A model generated the notes under the pieces. The model was not told where the DNA came from. It saw only the letters and a list, made by a program, of their open reading frames with translations, and did not search any database. Below, in pieces: positions 16,957 through 26,421 of a stretch of DNA of 64,000 nucleotides. The position numbers were made by a program, and so were the translations under genes. This stretch comes from CAYQQJ01 sp964419935. GTDB taxonomy: Bacteria; Pseudomonadota; Gammaproteobacteria; Pseudomonadales; Cellvibrionaceae. The stretch spans positions 1 through 64,000 of the forward strand of contig CAYQQJ010000006.1 of assembly GCA_964419935.1 (NCBI GenBank). Reading direction: 5' to 3'. Within the stretch, counting starts at the first letter, position 1. Each line of letters starts with the position of its first letter.

Positions 16957-18291
16957 ATGTCCACTATCCGACAATTACCCCACCGGCAGGCGTGGAGCCT
17001 CGCCTGGCCGCTGATTCTCAGCAACTTGACCACCCCCCTCATGGGGCTGGCAGATACCGCTATGCTGGGACATCTCGACAGCGCCGGCTATCTGGCTGCT
17101 ACCGCGATTGGTGCAAATATCCTCACTTTCTCTCTATGGATGTTCGGCTTTTTGCGCATGGGAACCACCAGCCTCACCGGACGGGCCGCAGGGGCAAATC
17201 AAACGAGAGAGGTGGCACTGCTTCTCTACCGCAGTTGGCTAATGGGAGCATTGCTCGGCCTGGTGCTGGTTGCGGTTCAGTTTGTGCTGCTGCCGTACAT
17301 TCTCATGTTGATGACGCCAGACGCCCAAGTCAGAGAGCTGGCCCTGAACTACAGTCTGATACGGCTGTCCGCAGCACCGGCCGTGCTCATGACCTACGGC
17401 GCAATTGGCTGGTTCATCGGACTGCAACAGGCCCGCTACCCCTTGCTGATCATGTTGACGGTCAATGTGCTCAACCTGCTCCTCGATTGGCTGTTTATCA
17501 TCGAGTTTGACTGGGGGAGCAATGGCGCAGCCTTGGCCTCGGCTCTTGCGGAATACGCGGGTTTTGCACTGGCTGTGTGGCTGGTCCTGCGGGAGCTCCG
17601 CGCCAGGGGTGCCATAGGACTCCGCGCGATTCGCGGCGGACTGTTCAAAAATTGGCGCCCGCTGATGCGTATCAACCAACACCTGTTTGTGCGGACCCTG
17701 GCTCTGCTCGCTGTGTTTTCCTTCTTCACCGCCCAGAGTGCCCACATCAGCGCAAACGTCGTGGCCGCCAACGCTATTTTGTTGCAACTGTTATTGCTCG
17801 CGTCTCACGGGCTGGATGGTTATGCTCATGCAGCGGAAGCCATGATCGCCCAGGCGGTAGGCCAACAGAATGCCCGGTCGTTCACAGATGCCAGTCTCAC
17901 CGCGGGTATCGCCAGCGCGGCGCTGGCACTCATGCTGACGACAGCATTCCTGCTGCTGAAGATGCCGCTCATTGCGCTGCTTACCGATATTCCGGATCTG
18001 CGACAGCTGCTGCAGACTCATTACCTCTGGCTTGCGCTGCTGCCATTGATCAGTGTGTGGAGTTATCTGTTTGACGGAATCTTCATTGGCGCGGGCCATA
18101 CCCGGACCCTGCGCAACTGGATGCTGGCAGTGGCGCTGCTGGTGTTCCTGCCCACCTGGTGGCTGACGCGAGGTTGGGGCAATCATGGCCTGTGGCTGGC
18201 GTTCTGTCTGTTCAACTTTGCCCGCGGCTTGTCTCTCGCCACGCTATTTGCGATTAACCTGCGGCAACGCCGGTGGGTTTCGGACGAATAA
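16957..18291 (+). CDS. MATE family efflux transporter, DinF type
   Basis: Probable Na+- or H+-coupled multidrug and toxin exporter. The 444-residue protein has about 12 hydrophobic segments. The N-terminal signature WPLILSNLTTPLMGLADTAM plus LGHLDSAGYLAATAIGANI and GTTSLTGRAAGA places it in the DinF branch of the MATE family. The substrate is unknown. The ATG at 16957 has AAAGG upstream. It appears monocistronic and is followed by a palindromic repeat element. Confidence 0.92.
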   Translation: MSTIRQLPHRQAWSLAWPLILSNLTTPLMGLADTAMLGHLDSAGYLAATAIGANILTFSLWMFGFLRMGTTSLTGRAAGANQTREVALLLYRSWLMGALLGLVLVAVQFVLLPYILMLMTPDAQVRELALNYSLIRLSAAPAVLMTYGAIGWFIGLQQARYPLLIMLTVNVLNLLLDWLFIIEFDWGSNGAALASALAEYAGFALAVWLVLRELRARGAIGLRAIRGGLFKNWRPLMRINQHLFVRTLALLAVFSFFTAQSAHISANVVAANAILLQLLLLASHGLDGYAHAAEAMIAQAVGQQNARSFTDASLTAGIASAALALMLTTAFLLLKMPLIALLTDIPDLRQLLQTHYLWLALLPLISVWSYLFDGIFIGAGHTRTLRNWMLAVALLVFLPTWWLTRGWGNHGLWLAFCLFNFARGLSLATLFAINLRQRRWVSDE

Positions 18292-18310
18292 CCGCCTGAA
18301 CAGCCTCTGG

Positions 18311-18470
18311 GAGGCTGTCGGACTCAAGACTGATCTACTGCGCCGGTGAGAAACTGGTCCATTTTTCCGCGCTTTCTCGTTACATAGCGCCACTAAGTGC
18401 CTCAAAAGCGCGAAAAACTGCCCTCGGTTGCCCACCTTGCTCGCTACGATCGCTTAAGTCCGACAGCCTC
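18311..18470. repeat. MITE-like imperfect palindrome, 160 bp
   Basis: The outer 18 bp (18311-18328) are the reverse complement of 18453-18470 with one mismatch. Pairing continues inwards: TTTTTCCGCGCTTT near 18362 against AAAAGCGCGAAAAA near 18404. The left end also forms a small hairpin with 18300-18307 (ACAGCCTC-TGG-GAGGCTGT). The structure suggests a non-autonomous mobile palindrome that may double as a terminator for the MATE gene. The rest of the 415-bp gap (18471-18706) shows nothing else. Confidence 0.7.
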
Positions 18471-18706
18471 CTACGCTGGCACAAAAACTTGTATTCGCCG
18501 GAATCTGGGTTATTTTTAATGCAGAGATCCTGCAGTGTCGCTGTCTCGCCAACCAAAGCTTAAGTTCACGAGGCCATTTTTACCGCTGGCACCACAATCT
18601 TGTGAAGACGGTACATAGATTCTCTGCTCGACACCAGCGTCCAACCACATGGCAGGGGCTCCGTGGTACCGGAGTGAGTCCAGGAAGGTCAATCATTCGT
18701 AAAATT

Positions 18707-19384
18707 ATGAACGGACAAATCATTGTGTATATTCGGGAAACGATTCACGAAGCCCAGCGCGTAGAGCAGGAAACCCACGCGTTGAGCCAATTTCTGCGCG
18801 CTCGCGCCAGCGAGCTGCACCCCGCCATCCAGTTGCCCAAGGAAAACAGCGATCAGGTTCTGCTGGAGTTCATTACCCAATATATTGAGCATGTGCCGGA
18901 TTTTCTGGAAGCGCTGAGCGCCGTCATGACCGACGCGGGCATCTACCATCACGGTAAATATTTTATTCAAATTGCTGAGAACTTTTTTGTTGAGCCACCG
19001 CAATTGATCGAAGACCACTCAGGCATGCGCGCCCTGATCGACGAAGCCTATCTGGCGCATCGGTTGATCGAGGAAGTCAATGATCGGCTGCTCGGCCTGT
19101 TCGGCGCGCCCTTGTTGCCCATGGACATGACGTTTTCGAACCTGATCGTGCACACGTTACTGGGCGAGCCCTTCGCCAATCAACTGGATCTCACGGTTCA
19201 CTATGCCATTGAAACACTCTTGCCGCTGGATGCACTTCGTACGGATGCGAACTTCATCCGCTACATGCAGTCCTGCAAAAACCATGGCTGGAACCACACC
19301 TTGCAACGCTGGCCCTGTCTTTCGATTGACGGGCATCTGACCTTGCAGCTGCAATCGAATTCCAGCGAACGCATCATTCACTGA
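18707..19384 (+). CDS. Conserved hypothetical protein
   Basis: 225-residue soluble protein, no signal peptide or membrane helix, family not recognised. The N-terminal half is helical and charged (IRETIHEAQRVEQETHALSQ), with an acidic middle containing EFITQYIEHVPDFLEAL. A conserved-looking LLPMDMTFSNLIVHTLLGEP segment follows, and the C-terminal part is hydrophilic. The ATG at 18707 is chosen; the frame is open upstream to 18602 with non-conserved-looking sequence that adjoins the repeat. Its 3' end overlaps the convergent YheV-like gene by seven bases. Confidence 0.7.
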   Translation: MNGQIIVYIRETIHEAQRVEQETHALSQFLRARASELHPAIQLPKENSDQVLLEFITQYIEHVPDFLEALSAVMTDAGIYHHGKYFIQIAENFFVEPPQLIEDHSGMRALIDEAYLAHRLIEEVNDRLLGLFGAPLLPMDMTFSNLIVHTLLGEPFANQLDLTVHYAIETLLPLDALRTDANFIRYMQSCKNHGWNHTLQRWPCLSIDGHLTLQLQSNSSERIIH

Positions 19385-19638
19385 CCCGCTTTATCATCTG
19401 GCGTTACGAATCTAACTGTCTGGGTTTCCGCTGCAATCTCCTCTTCCGTTCTGTTCACTCGCGTATCCAGTTCTCGCACCGCCGGTTTGAAGTGCATTTC
19501 GTCCTTGAAGTCACAGCTGACGCATTCGCGAAATTCGCGATCGTCAACGCGATAGACGACAATTTTGTCCATCAGTCCACAACGGGGACACACCGCCCCC
19601 GCGACAAAGCGCTTTTTTATCTCAACTGACATCATCAC
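19378..19638 (-). CDS. YheV-family (DUF2387) putative zinc-ribbon protein
   Basis: 86-residue protein with the family pattern KKRFVAGAVCPRCG, then CVSCDF: two CxxC knuckles forming a small zinc ribbon. An acidic C-terminal tail follows. Members of this family are commonly found beside prlC, as here (prlC lies upstream on the same strand). The biochemical role is unknown. Three consecutive Met codons make the exact start ambiguous (19638, 19635 or 19632). Confidence 0.85.
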   Translation of the reverse strand: MMMSVEIKKRFVAGAVCPRCGLMDKIVVYRVDDREFRECVSCDFKDEMHFKPAVRELDTRVNRTEEEIAAETQTVRFVTPDDKAGQ

Positions 19639-19701
19639 TACCTTTGCACTTTTTGTTTGTCACAGCCCATCACCACAAGCGATTCACACTGTTGCAATCC
19701 A

Positions 19702-21762
19702 TTACTGCAAACCATTATGCCGCAGTAACGCATCAATACTTGGCTCGCGACCGCGAAAATTCCGGAACAACACCATCGCCTCTTCAGAGCCACCTTTCTC
19801 CAGTATTTCATGCAGAAAGCGACGCCCCGTTTGCTCGTCAAAAATTCCGTTTTCCTCGAATGCCGAGTAGGCATCGGCGGATAGAACCTCCGCCCATTTG
19901 TAACTGTAATAGCCAGCGGCGTAACCACCGGCAAAAATATGGGAAAAGCTGTTCTGAAAGCGATGGAAAGCGGGCGGCATAACGGCAGCCACATGCCGTC
20001 GAATCTCATCGAGCAAGGCTTGCACACCGGGAAAACCCACCTTGCCATATTCCAGATGCACGCGAAAATCGAACAGTGAGAACTCCAACTGGCGCACCAT
20101 AAACAGCGCGGACTGGAAGTTGCGCGCGGCAATCAGTTGATCAATGGTCGCCTCCGGCAAGGGCTCGCCGGTTTCGCAGTGACGAGACAGAAACGCCAGT
20201 ACCGGTTTTTCCCAGCACCAGTTTTCCAGAAACTGGCTGGGCAGTTCCACGGCATCCCAGGCCACGCCATTGATACCACTGACCGGCGCGACGTCCATTT
20301 GGGTAAGCATGTGATGCAGACCGTGACCGAACTCATGAAACAGCGTGGTCACATCGCTGTGAGTCAACAACGCCGGTCGGTCGCCTACCGGCCCGTTGAA
20401 ATTACAGGTGAGGAATGCCACCGGCAGTTGCAGCCCCGCCTGGGTCGCGCGACGCACCCGGGCGTCTGCCATCCAGGCTCCCCCGCGCTTGCCCTCGCGC
20501 GCGTAGAGATCCAGATAAAACCAGGCCAAGGGCTCACCATTGCGTTCCACGCGGTAGAAACTTGCATCGCTGTGCCAGGTTTCCGCGCCCGAGTCTTCAA
20601 CAATATCAATGTCGAACAAGGTTCCGGCAACACGAAACAGCCCGGCGAGCACGGTGTTTACCGGAAAGTATTCCCGCAACTTTTCCTGGGACACAGAATA
20701 GCGCTGCTCCTTGAGCCGCTCCGAGTAAAAACTGATATCCCAGGGCTCGAGCCGGGTCTTGTCGTGGGTGCGGGTTGGAAAGTGTTCCGTCGTCCAGGCG
20801 GTGAGTTCTGCAAGCTCACGCAGGGCCTGGGGCCGGGATTTGTCTGCCAACTGCTCGAGAAACTCGGTAACCTGCGCGGTGTCGCTGGCCATCTTTGGTG
20901 CGAGTGAGAGCTCCGCGTAGTTGTCAAAGCCCAATAGCTGGGCCTGCTCCTGGCGCAGCGCCAGAATCTCCTCTATCAGCTCGCCGTTGTCCCACTGCCC
21001 GGCGGTCGGCCCCTGATCCGAAGCGCGGGTGGCAAAGGCCGTATAAAACTCCCGTCGCAGATCGTCACTCTCGGCCTGTGTCATCACCGTGAGATAAACC
21101 GGCGCATCCAGAGTCAGCAGGTAACCGTCGAGCCCTCTAGCCTGTGCCGCCTGCGCGGCCGCATCCAGTGCGGATTCCGGCATCCCGCGCAGCTCCTCAC
21201 GGCCGGATACATGCTTGCTCCAGCCCTGGGTCGCATCCAGAACATTGTTGGAAAACTGGTTGCTGAGCTCCGACAGGCGCGCCTCAATATCGCAGAAGCG
21301 GTTTTTCTGGTCCGGCGGCAAAGCCACCCCCGACAGGCGAAAATCCCGCAGGGTATTATTAATGGTTTGTTTCTGGGCCTGGGACAACGCCCCGAACGCC
21401 TCGCTTTCCGACAGTTGAACATAGGCGCGATAGAGGTCGGTGTTCTGGCCCCGGCGGGTGTAATAGGAGCTCAACTCCGCCAATGCCTGGGTATAAGCCT
21501 CGCGCAGCGCGGGGTTATTCATCACGGCATTGAGATGGCTGACCGGCGCCCAGGCCTGACTGAGGCGATCTTCCCGCTCTTCCAACGGCGCTACCAGATT
21601 GCCCCAACTCACATCACCCAGCCCGTCCAACTGCTCTGCCAGCGCTGCTTCGTTCTCGGCAATAATCGCTCGTATCGCCGGCAGAACATGTTCAGCCTCG
21701 ATAGACATGAAAGGGATAAACTCATGAGTTTGCAGCAGTGGGTTGAGCTGTGGGTTCGTCAT
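19702..21762 (-). CDS. prlC: Oligopeptidase A (M3 metallopeptidase)
   Basis: Cytosolic zinc endopeptidase that degrades short peptides such as cleaved signal peptides. The 686-residue product matches the usual length (~680). It has the M3 zinc motif in TLFHEFGHGLHHML near residue 476 and the C-terminal AGGYAAGYYSYKWAEVLSADA segment that shapes the active site. The start at 21762 (MTNPQLNPLLQ) is preferred; the upstream extension to 21804 is not typical. Confidence 0.95.
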   Translation of the reverse strand: MTNPQLNPLLQTHEFIPFMSIEAEHVLPAIRAIIAENEAALAEQLDGLGDVSWGNLVAPLEEREDRLSQAWAPVSHLNAVMNNPALREAYTQALAELSSYYTRRGQNTDLYRAYVQLSESEAFGALSQAQKQTINNTLRDFRLSGVALPPDQKNRFCDIEARLSELSNQFSNNVLDATQGWSKHVSGREELRGMPESALDAAAQAAQARGLDGYLLTLDAPVYLTVMTQAESDDLRREFYTAFATRASDQGPTAGQWDNGELIEEILALRQEQAQLLGFDNYAELSLAPKMASDTAQVTEFLEQLADKSRPQALRELAELTAWTTEHFPTRTHDKTRLEPWDISFYSERLKEQRYSVSQEKLREYFPVNTVLAGLFRVAGTLFDIDIVEDSGAETWHSDASFYRVERNGEPLAWFYLDLYAREGKRGGAWMADARVRRATQAGLQLPVAFLTCNFNGPVGDRPALLTHSDVTTLFHEFGHGLHHMLTQMDVAPVSGINGVAWDAVELPSQFLENWCWEKPVLAFLSRHCETGEPLPEATIDQLIAARNFQSALFMVRQLEFSLFDFRVHLEYGKVGFPGVQALLDEIRRHVAAVMPPAFHRFQNSFSHIFAGGYAAGYYSYKWAEVLSADAYSAFEENGIFDEQTGRRFLHEILEKGGSEEAMVLFRNFRGREPSIDALLRHNGLQ

Positions 21763-21908
21763 AGATACGGGCTTCGGTCGCAGAGAATTTGGTTTATCAT
21801 ACACTCCAGGATCTCGGGAATCAGCCGGAAGTTCCGTCTGCTCACCCAGACGCCGACGATGAATTTGATAAGCTGCACGTTCAGCACCACCATGGCCAGG
21901 AGAACACC

Positions 21909-22484
21909 ATGTCCACTGTTACAAAGCTTGCCCAGGTTCGCCCCTACGGCGGAAAATCACCGGATTTGGCGCGTGGCGTCTACGTGGATGAAGCGGCTGT
22001 CGTCATTGGCGACGTGGAAATCGGTGAGGACTCCTCCGTCTGGCCCGGCGCGGTGATACGCGGTGACATGCACCGGATACGCATCGGCGCGCGCACCAGC
22101 GTCCAGGACAATGCGACCCTGCATATTACTCACGCCAGCGATTTCAATCCGGACGGCTGGCCGCTGATAATTGGCGACGAAGTCACCATCGGCCACAATG
22201 TCTGCCTGCACGGCTGCACACTGGGCAACCGCATTCTGGTCGGTATTGGTTCGGTGGTGCTCGACGGTGTTGTCGTAGAGGACGAGGTCGTCATTGGTGC
22301 GGGCAGCCTAGTGCCGCCCGGCAAGCGGCTTGAAAGCGGCTACCTGTACAAGGGCAGCCCATGCAAACAGGTGCGGCCACTGAAAGAATCGGAAAAGCGT
22401 TTCTTCCGCTATTCGGCGCAAAATTATGTCGATCTAAAAAACAATTATATGGACAGCTGGCCGACTCAGGAGGGGCTGGATTGA
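21909..22484 (+). CDS. Gamma-carbonic anhydrase family protein (YrdA-like)
   Basis: Left-handed beta-helix hexapeptide-repeat protein of 191 residues, probably trimeric. It carries the gamma-CA family metal-ligand histidines in TLHITH, IGHNVCLHGC and related turns, and the start pattern GDVEIGEDSSVWPGAVIRGD. Physiological activity of the YrdA group is not settled. The ATG at 21909 is chosen; the frame extends back to 21789, overlapping the region upstream of the divergent prlC. Confidence 0.9.
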   Translation: MSTVTKLAQVRPYGGKSPDLARGVYVDEAAVVIGDVEIGEDSSVWPGAVIRGDMHRIRIGARTSVQDNATLHITHASDFNPDGWPLIIGDEVTIGHNVCLHGCTLGNRILVGIGSVVLDGVVVEDEVVIGAGSLVPPGKRLESGYLYKGSPCKQVRPLKESEKRFFRYSAQNYVDLKNNYMDSWPTQEGLD

Positions 22485-22620
22485 CTTAGGGGCAGGGAAA
22501 AGGGAAAAGATTCATGCCGCTGCGAAGCCATGCGTCAATCGTTACTTTGGTCTTTGGTGCCGGCTCCGCGCTTACACCTGGCACCGCCCCATCCGCGGCT
22601 TGGAAAGATTCAGCGAGGAG

Positions 22621-23472
22621 TCAACTATTGCGCAACTGTTCCAGTACCGGCTCGATGGCTGGCTTGACTCCGCGCCAGAGAAAGAAAGCTTCCGCCGCCT
22701 GGCCAACCAACATGCCCAGCCCATCCGCCAGTCGTTCCACGCCCTGCTGATGAGACCACGTCAGGAACGGCGTTAATTTGTTGCCATACATCATGTCGTA
22801 GGCCGCAGCATCAGCGGTGAACACCGACGCCGGAATTGGTGGCACTTCGCCGTTGATACTTGCCGATGTGCCGTTGATGACGAGGTCAAACTCCCGCCCC
22901 GCCAGCTCATCGAAACCACAGGCATCAACCCGGCCGGAAGCCGGGTCAGCGGCAAATTCTTCTGTGAAATTCCGCACCAACATCTCAGCCTTGGCCGGCG
23001 TTCGGTTGGCGATGGTCAGCCCGGCGGGCTCCTGTTCAAGGCACGGCAGCAGCACACCGCGTGCAGCGCCTCCGGCACCCAGCAAGAGTATTCGCTTGCC
23101 TTTGAGCGGCCACTGCAACCGCTCCGTAATGTCCCGCACCATGCCGATGCCGTCGGTGTTGTCCCCCAACACGCTGCCGTCTGATTGCAACGCCAGAGTG
23201 TTGACTGCGCCGGCGGATTTGGCGCGCGGGGTAAGATGGCTCGCGTAGGCGAATGCATCTTCCTTAAAAGGCACAGTCACATTCAAACCCCTGCCACCTG
23301 TGACGAAGAATTCGTCTGCGGCGCTGCTGAACTGACCGAGTTCCACCAGCTGCTTGGTGTAAGTCATGTCCTGGCGAGTCTGCTCCGCAAAGGCGGCGTG
23401 GATCTCCGGGGAGCGCGAGTGAACGATGGGGTTGCCGAATACGGCATACCGGTCGGTGATTTGCTCGTTCAT
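22621..23472 (-). CDS. aroE: Shikimate dehydrogenase (NADP+)
   Basis: Reduces 3-dehydroshikimate to shikimate in aromatic amino acid synthesis. The 283-residue protein has the substrate loop FGNPIVHSRSPEIH, the catalytic lysine in NVTVPFKEDAF, and the NADP-binding LLLGAGGAARGVLLP and ANRTPAKAE motifs. It begins one base after the hemF stop and is the last gene of the leftward run lysM-dprA-tsaC-hemF-aroE. Confidence 0.96.
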   Translation of the reverse strand: MNEQITDRYAVFGNPIVHSRSPEIHAAFAEQTRQDMTYTKQLVELGQFSSAADEFFVTGGRGLNVTVPFKEDAFAYASHLTPRAKSAGAVNTLALQSDGSVLGDNTDGIGMVRDITERLQWPLKGKRILLLGAGGAARGVLLPCLEQEPAGLTIANRTPAKAEMLVRNFTEEFAADPASGRVDACGFDELAGREFDLVINGTSASINGEVPPIPASVFTADAAAYDMMYGNKLTPFLTWSHQQGVERLADGLGMLVGQAAEAFFLWRGVKPAIEPVLEQLRNS

Positions 23473-23473
23473 C

Positions 23474-24412
23474 TCACACCCACTCCCGCGCTGTCAGGAA
23501 CCGCTCGTAGAGCTCCGCTTCCGGACTGCCCGGCGTCGGCTGCTGGTTGTAGTCCCAGCGCACCAACGGCGGCAGCGACATCAGAATGGATTCCGTGCGC
23601 CCACCGGTCTGCAAGCCGAAAAGCGTGCCCCGGTCATAGACCAGGTTAAATTCCACGTAGCGGCCGCGGCGGTACAACTGGAACTGCCGCTCCCGGTCGC
23701 CATAGGGAATATCCTTGCGCCTTTCCAGCACTGGCACATAGGCATCGCAATAACTATCGCCAATGGCTTGCATAAAGGCAAAGCTCTGATCAAACCCCGG
23801 TTCATTGAAATCATCAAAGAAAAGCCCCCCCACCCCGCGCGGCTCGTCCCGGTGTTTGATGTAAAAATAGTCGTCACACCACTGCTTGAAGCGCTGGTAG
23901 AGATTGCCGTCGAAGGGTTCGCAGGCACGCTTCGCCGTGCTGTGCCAGTGTGCACAGTCCTCATCAAAACCGTAGTAGGGCGTCAGGTCATAGCCACCGC
24001 CAAACCACCAGACCGGGTCCGCACCCGGCTTTTCCGCAATGAAAAAGCGGACGTTGGCGTGACTGGTGGGCGCATAGGGATTATTGGGGTGAATCACCAG
24101 TGAGACGCCCATGGCTTCAAAGCTGCGACCCGCCAACTCCGGCCGATGTGCCGTGGCAGAGGCAGGCATTCCCGGCCCCGCCACATGGGAGAAGTTCACC
24201 CCCCCTTTTTCAATGACAGCACCGTCGGCCAGAACTCGCGAACGACCGCCGCCGCCTTCGGGGCGCTGCCAATCATCCTCGACAAATTCACTGCCATCCA
24301 CGGCACTCAAGCGGGAACAAATGGAATCCTGCAACGCCAGCAGGTACTGCTTGACGTCCGCGACTCGGGGCGCGACAGAATGGGCTTGATCAGGAGTGTC
24401 TGTAGGTGACAT
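23474..24412 (-). CDS. hemF: Oxygen-dependent coproporphyrinogen III oxidase
   Basis: Aerobic decarboxylation of coproporphyrinogen III to protoporphyrinogen IX in heme synthesis. The 312-residue length is typical. Family signatures are GGGGRSRVLADGAVIEKGGV near the N-terminus, WWFGGGYDLTPYY, KHRDEPRGVGGLFFDD, GRYVEFNLVYDRGTLFGLQT and the C-terminal MSLPPLVRWDY. The presence of HemF agrees with an aerobic lifestyle. Confidence 0.97.
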   Translation of the reverse strand: MSPTDTPDQAHSVAPRVADVKQYLLALQDSICSRLSAVDGSEFVEDDWQRPEGGGGRSRVLADGAVIEKGGVNFSHVAGPGMPASATAHRPELAGRSFEAMGVSLVIHPNNPYAPTSHANVRFFIAEKPGADPVWWFGGGYDLTPYYGFDEDCAHWHSTAKRACEPFDGNLYQRFKQWCDDYFYIKHRDEPRGVGGLFFDDFNEPGFDQSFAFMQAIGDSYCDAYVPVLERRKDIPYGDRERQFQLYRRGRYVEFNLVYDRGTLFGLQTGGRTESILMSLPPLVRWDYNQQPTPGSPEAELYERFLTAREWV

Positions 24413-24455
24413 AACTCGCTCAATTTTAAGTTGCTATTGATGTGCGGGGAGCCGC

Positions 24456-25016
24456 TCAGCCCGGGCGAACAATTTTGCCGCTGAGCAGGTCGCGAATCTC
24501 GCTGGGCTTTTGCTGACGACCCAAACGCCCGGGTACCACATGAACCTGCTTGCCGAAGTAAGTGCGCACGCGCAGTAAATCCCGCGCCGGCTGCAGCCCC
24601 TGAGGATTGGCGGACGTCGACACCAGAGGCCCGCCGAAGCTGTCGCACAGTTCGCGCACCAGCGGATGATCGGACACCCGCACCGCAACCGTGTCAAAGC
24701 GGCCGCTGACCCAGCGCGGTATCTGTTTGTGGTGCGGCACCAACCAGGTGTTGGGCCCAGGCCAGGTTGCCTCGAGTTGCGCGCGTTGCGCATGGGTGAG
24801 CAGGCGCAGGAGGAAATCCAGTTGCTGAACCCGGCTTGCCACCAGAATCAAGCCTTTCTCTGGAGAGCGATGTTTCAGCCGCAATACCTCATGTACCGCA
24901 TCGTGGTCAAAAGGATCGCAGCCGAGACCCCAGACGGCCTCGGTGGGGTAAGCAATCACTTCGCCCCGTGCCAACGCGCTAACGGCGTTTGATATCTTGA
25001 ATGATTGGCAGCCCAT
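24456..25016 (-). CDS. tsaC: Threonylcarbamoyl-AMP synthase TsaC
   Basis: Makes the threonylcarbamoyl-adenylate used for t6A37 modification of ANN-decoding tRNAs. The 186-residue product fits single-domain TsaC (about 190). YrdC-fold signatures are GEVIAYPTEAVWGLGCDPF, LKHRSPEKGLILVAS and the WPGPNTWLVP region. The start at 25016 (MGCQSFKIS) matches the family; the open frame starts at 25085 but adds residues without similarity. Confidence 0.94.
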   Translation of the reverse strand: MGCQSFKISNAVSALARGEVIAYPTEAVWGLGCDPFDHDAVHEVLRLKHRSPEKGLILVASRVQQLDFLLRLLTHAQRAQLEATWPGPNTWLVPHHKQIPRWVSGRFDTVAVRVSDHPLVRELCDSFGGPLVSTSANPQGLQPARDLLRVRTYFGKQVHVVPGRLGRQQKPSEIRDLLSGKIVRPG

Positions 25017-25106
25017 GGGCTGAGCGCTCCTTGGCTGAGATGTTCGATGACGGATCATTGGGTGCAGAAACTGGCGCTTTCGCAAACCGGCACTTTACTT
25101 GAGGGA

Positions 25107-26312
25107 TCAGGATAAGTCGACTGGTGTCTTTTTCGCGCCAACCTGCATGTCAGTGCCGACCCGCATCGAGTTGTCCACCCGTACCCGCATATAGCCGGCG
25201 CCCATATTTGCCACCAATCCCCGTAGCTCCATGGTCAACAAACACGCCATGATTTCGCCAATACCCAAGCCGGTGCGTTCGGCGAGAACATCGAGAGATG
25301 TGGCTTCATAGCCAAGCTGTTCCAACACGACGCTTTCATCGCTGTGTGTCGCCAAGCCGTCATCTTCCAAAGTGGCACTGACGACCGCACGATCCAGATG
25401 AACCTCCTGCCATTTCAGCGACAAAAAACCTTTTAGCTGTTCCACCACGTCCTCGGCCGACTCCACCAGTGTCGCACCGTCGCGGATCAGCGCGTGACAG
25501 CCCTTGCTCATGGGGTTGTGAATCGAACCGGGAATGGCCAGCACCTCCCGATTCTGTTGCAGCGCATAGCGCGCGGTAATCAGCGAGCCACTCTTGACCG
25601 CCGCTTCCACCACCAGTACACCACAGCTCAGGCCACTGATAATACGGTTGCGCTGGGGGAAGTGGCTCGGCTGGGGCGTGGTACCCAATGGAAACTCGGA
25701 TACCACAGCACCGCCAGCAGCCACAATGTCTGCCGCCAATTGCTGGTGCCGAGCCGGATAAATGCGGTCGATACCCGTGCCCAGTACCGCGACTGTTTTA
25801 CCCCGGCTTAGCGCCCCCTGATGCGCTGCACCATCAACACCCAGTGCCAGTCCGCTGGTAATGGCAAACCCTGAAGCGGCGAGTTCGGCGGCAAAGTCCT
25901 GGGCAATACCGCGACCGGTCGGCGTGGGGTTGCGGCTGCCAATAATGGCGACCTGGGGTAAGGACAGGACGGCTGGGTTGCCTTTAACATAAAGCAGTGG
26001 CGGCGGGCGGCGGATTTCGCGCAATAACGACGGATATTCTTCACTGTCGACATCCAGCAAATGCACCTGATGAGTGCGCGCCCAATTGATATCCGCCTTG
26101 ACCTGGGTTATCAGTAAACTCTGTTCTCCGTTCTGGCGAACATCCTGCAAGGCGTCACAAGCCGCGGGTGAAAGCAGCGTCTGCAGCTTCGCCATGGGTG
26201 CGTTAAGCGCAATATGAAGGCTGGGAAAGTGTTCCAGAACACGCCAGTAAACGCCGGATCCGGTATCCGGCAGACGATGGAACAGAATGAGTTCTTCGAT
26301 CGATGACAGCAT
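25107..26312 (-). CDS. dprA: DNA processing protein DprA/Smf
   Basis: Loads RecA onto incoming single-stranded DNA during natural transformation. The 401-residue protein has an N-terminal SAM-like region (MLSSIEELILFHRLPDTG), the DNA-binding Rossmann fold with IIGSRNPTPTGRG and SGLALGVDGAAHQGAL, PLGTTPQPSHFPQRNRIISG, and a C-terminal winged helix (DVLAERTGLGIGEIMACLL). The ATG at 26312 is preferred to upstream in-frame starts up to 26366. Confidence 0.94.
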   Translation of the reverse strand: MLSSIEELILFHRLPDTGSGVYWRVLEHFPSLHIALNAPMAKLQTLLSPAACDALQDVRQNGEQSLLITQVKADINWARTHQVHLLDVDSEEYPSLLREIRRPPPLLYVKGNPAVLSLPQVAIIGSRNPTPTGRGIAQDFAAELAASGFAITSGLALGVDGAAHQGALSRGKTVAVLGTGIDRIYPARHQQLAADIVAAGGAVVSEFPLGTTPQPSHFPQRNRIISGLSCGVLVVEAAVKSGSLITARYALQQNREVLAIPGSIHNPMSKGCHALIRDGATLVESAEDVVEQLKGFLSLKWQEVHLDRAVVSATLEDDGLATHSDESVVLEQLGYEATSLDVLAERTGLGIGEIMACLLTMELRGLVANMGAGYMRVRVDNSMRVGTDMQVGAKKTPVDLS

Positions 26313-26421
26313 AGTTCGTCCGTGAGTTGTTGCAGATGGTTTTGACTGTATTGCGCGGCAGGTCAAGCGCGGCGACAGATTATACTGCCGCCGTTGTAGC
26401 TTTGCGTCAAATAACGCTGTC

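Noticed and set aside
16735..16974. 79-codon minus-strand ORF between coxB and the MATE gene
   Set aside because: No recognisable family and it runs into the MATE start codon region; looks like a chance open frame.
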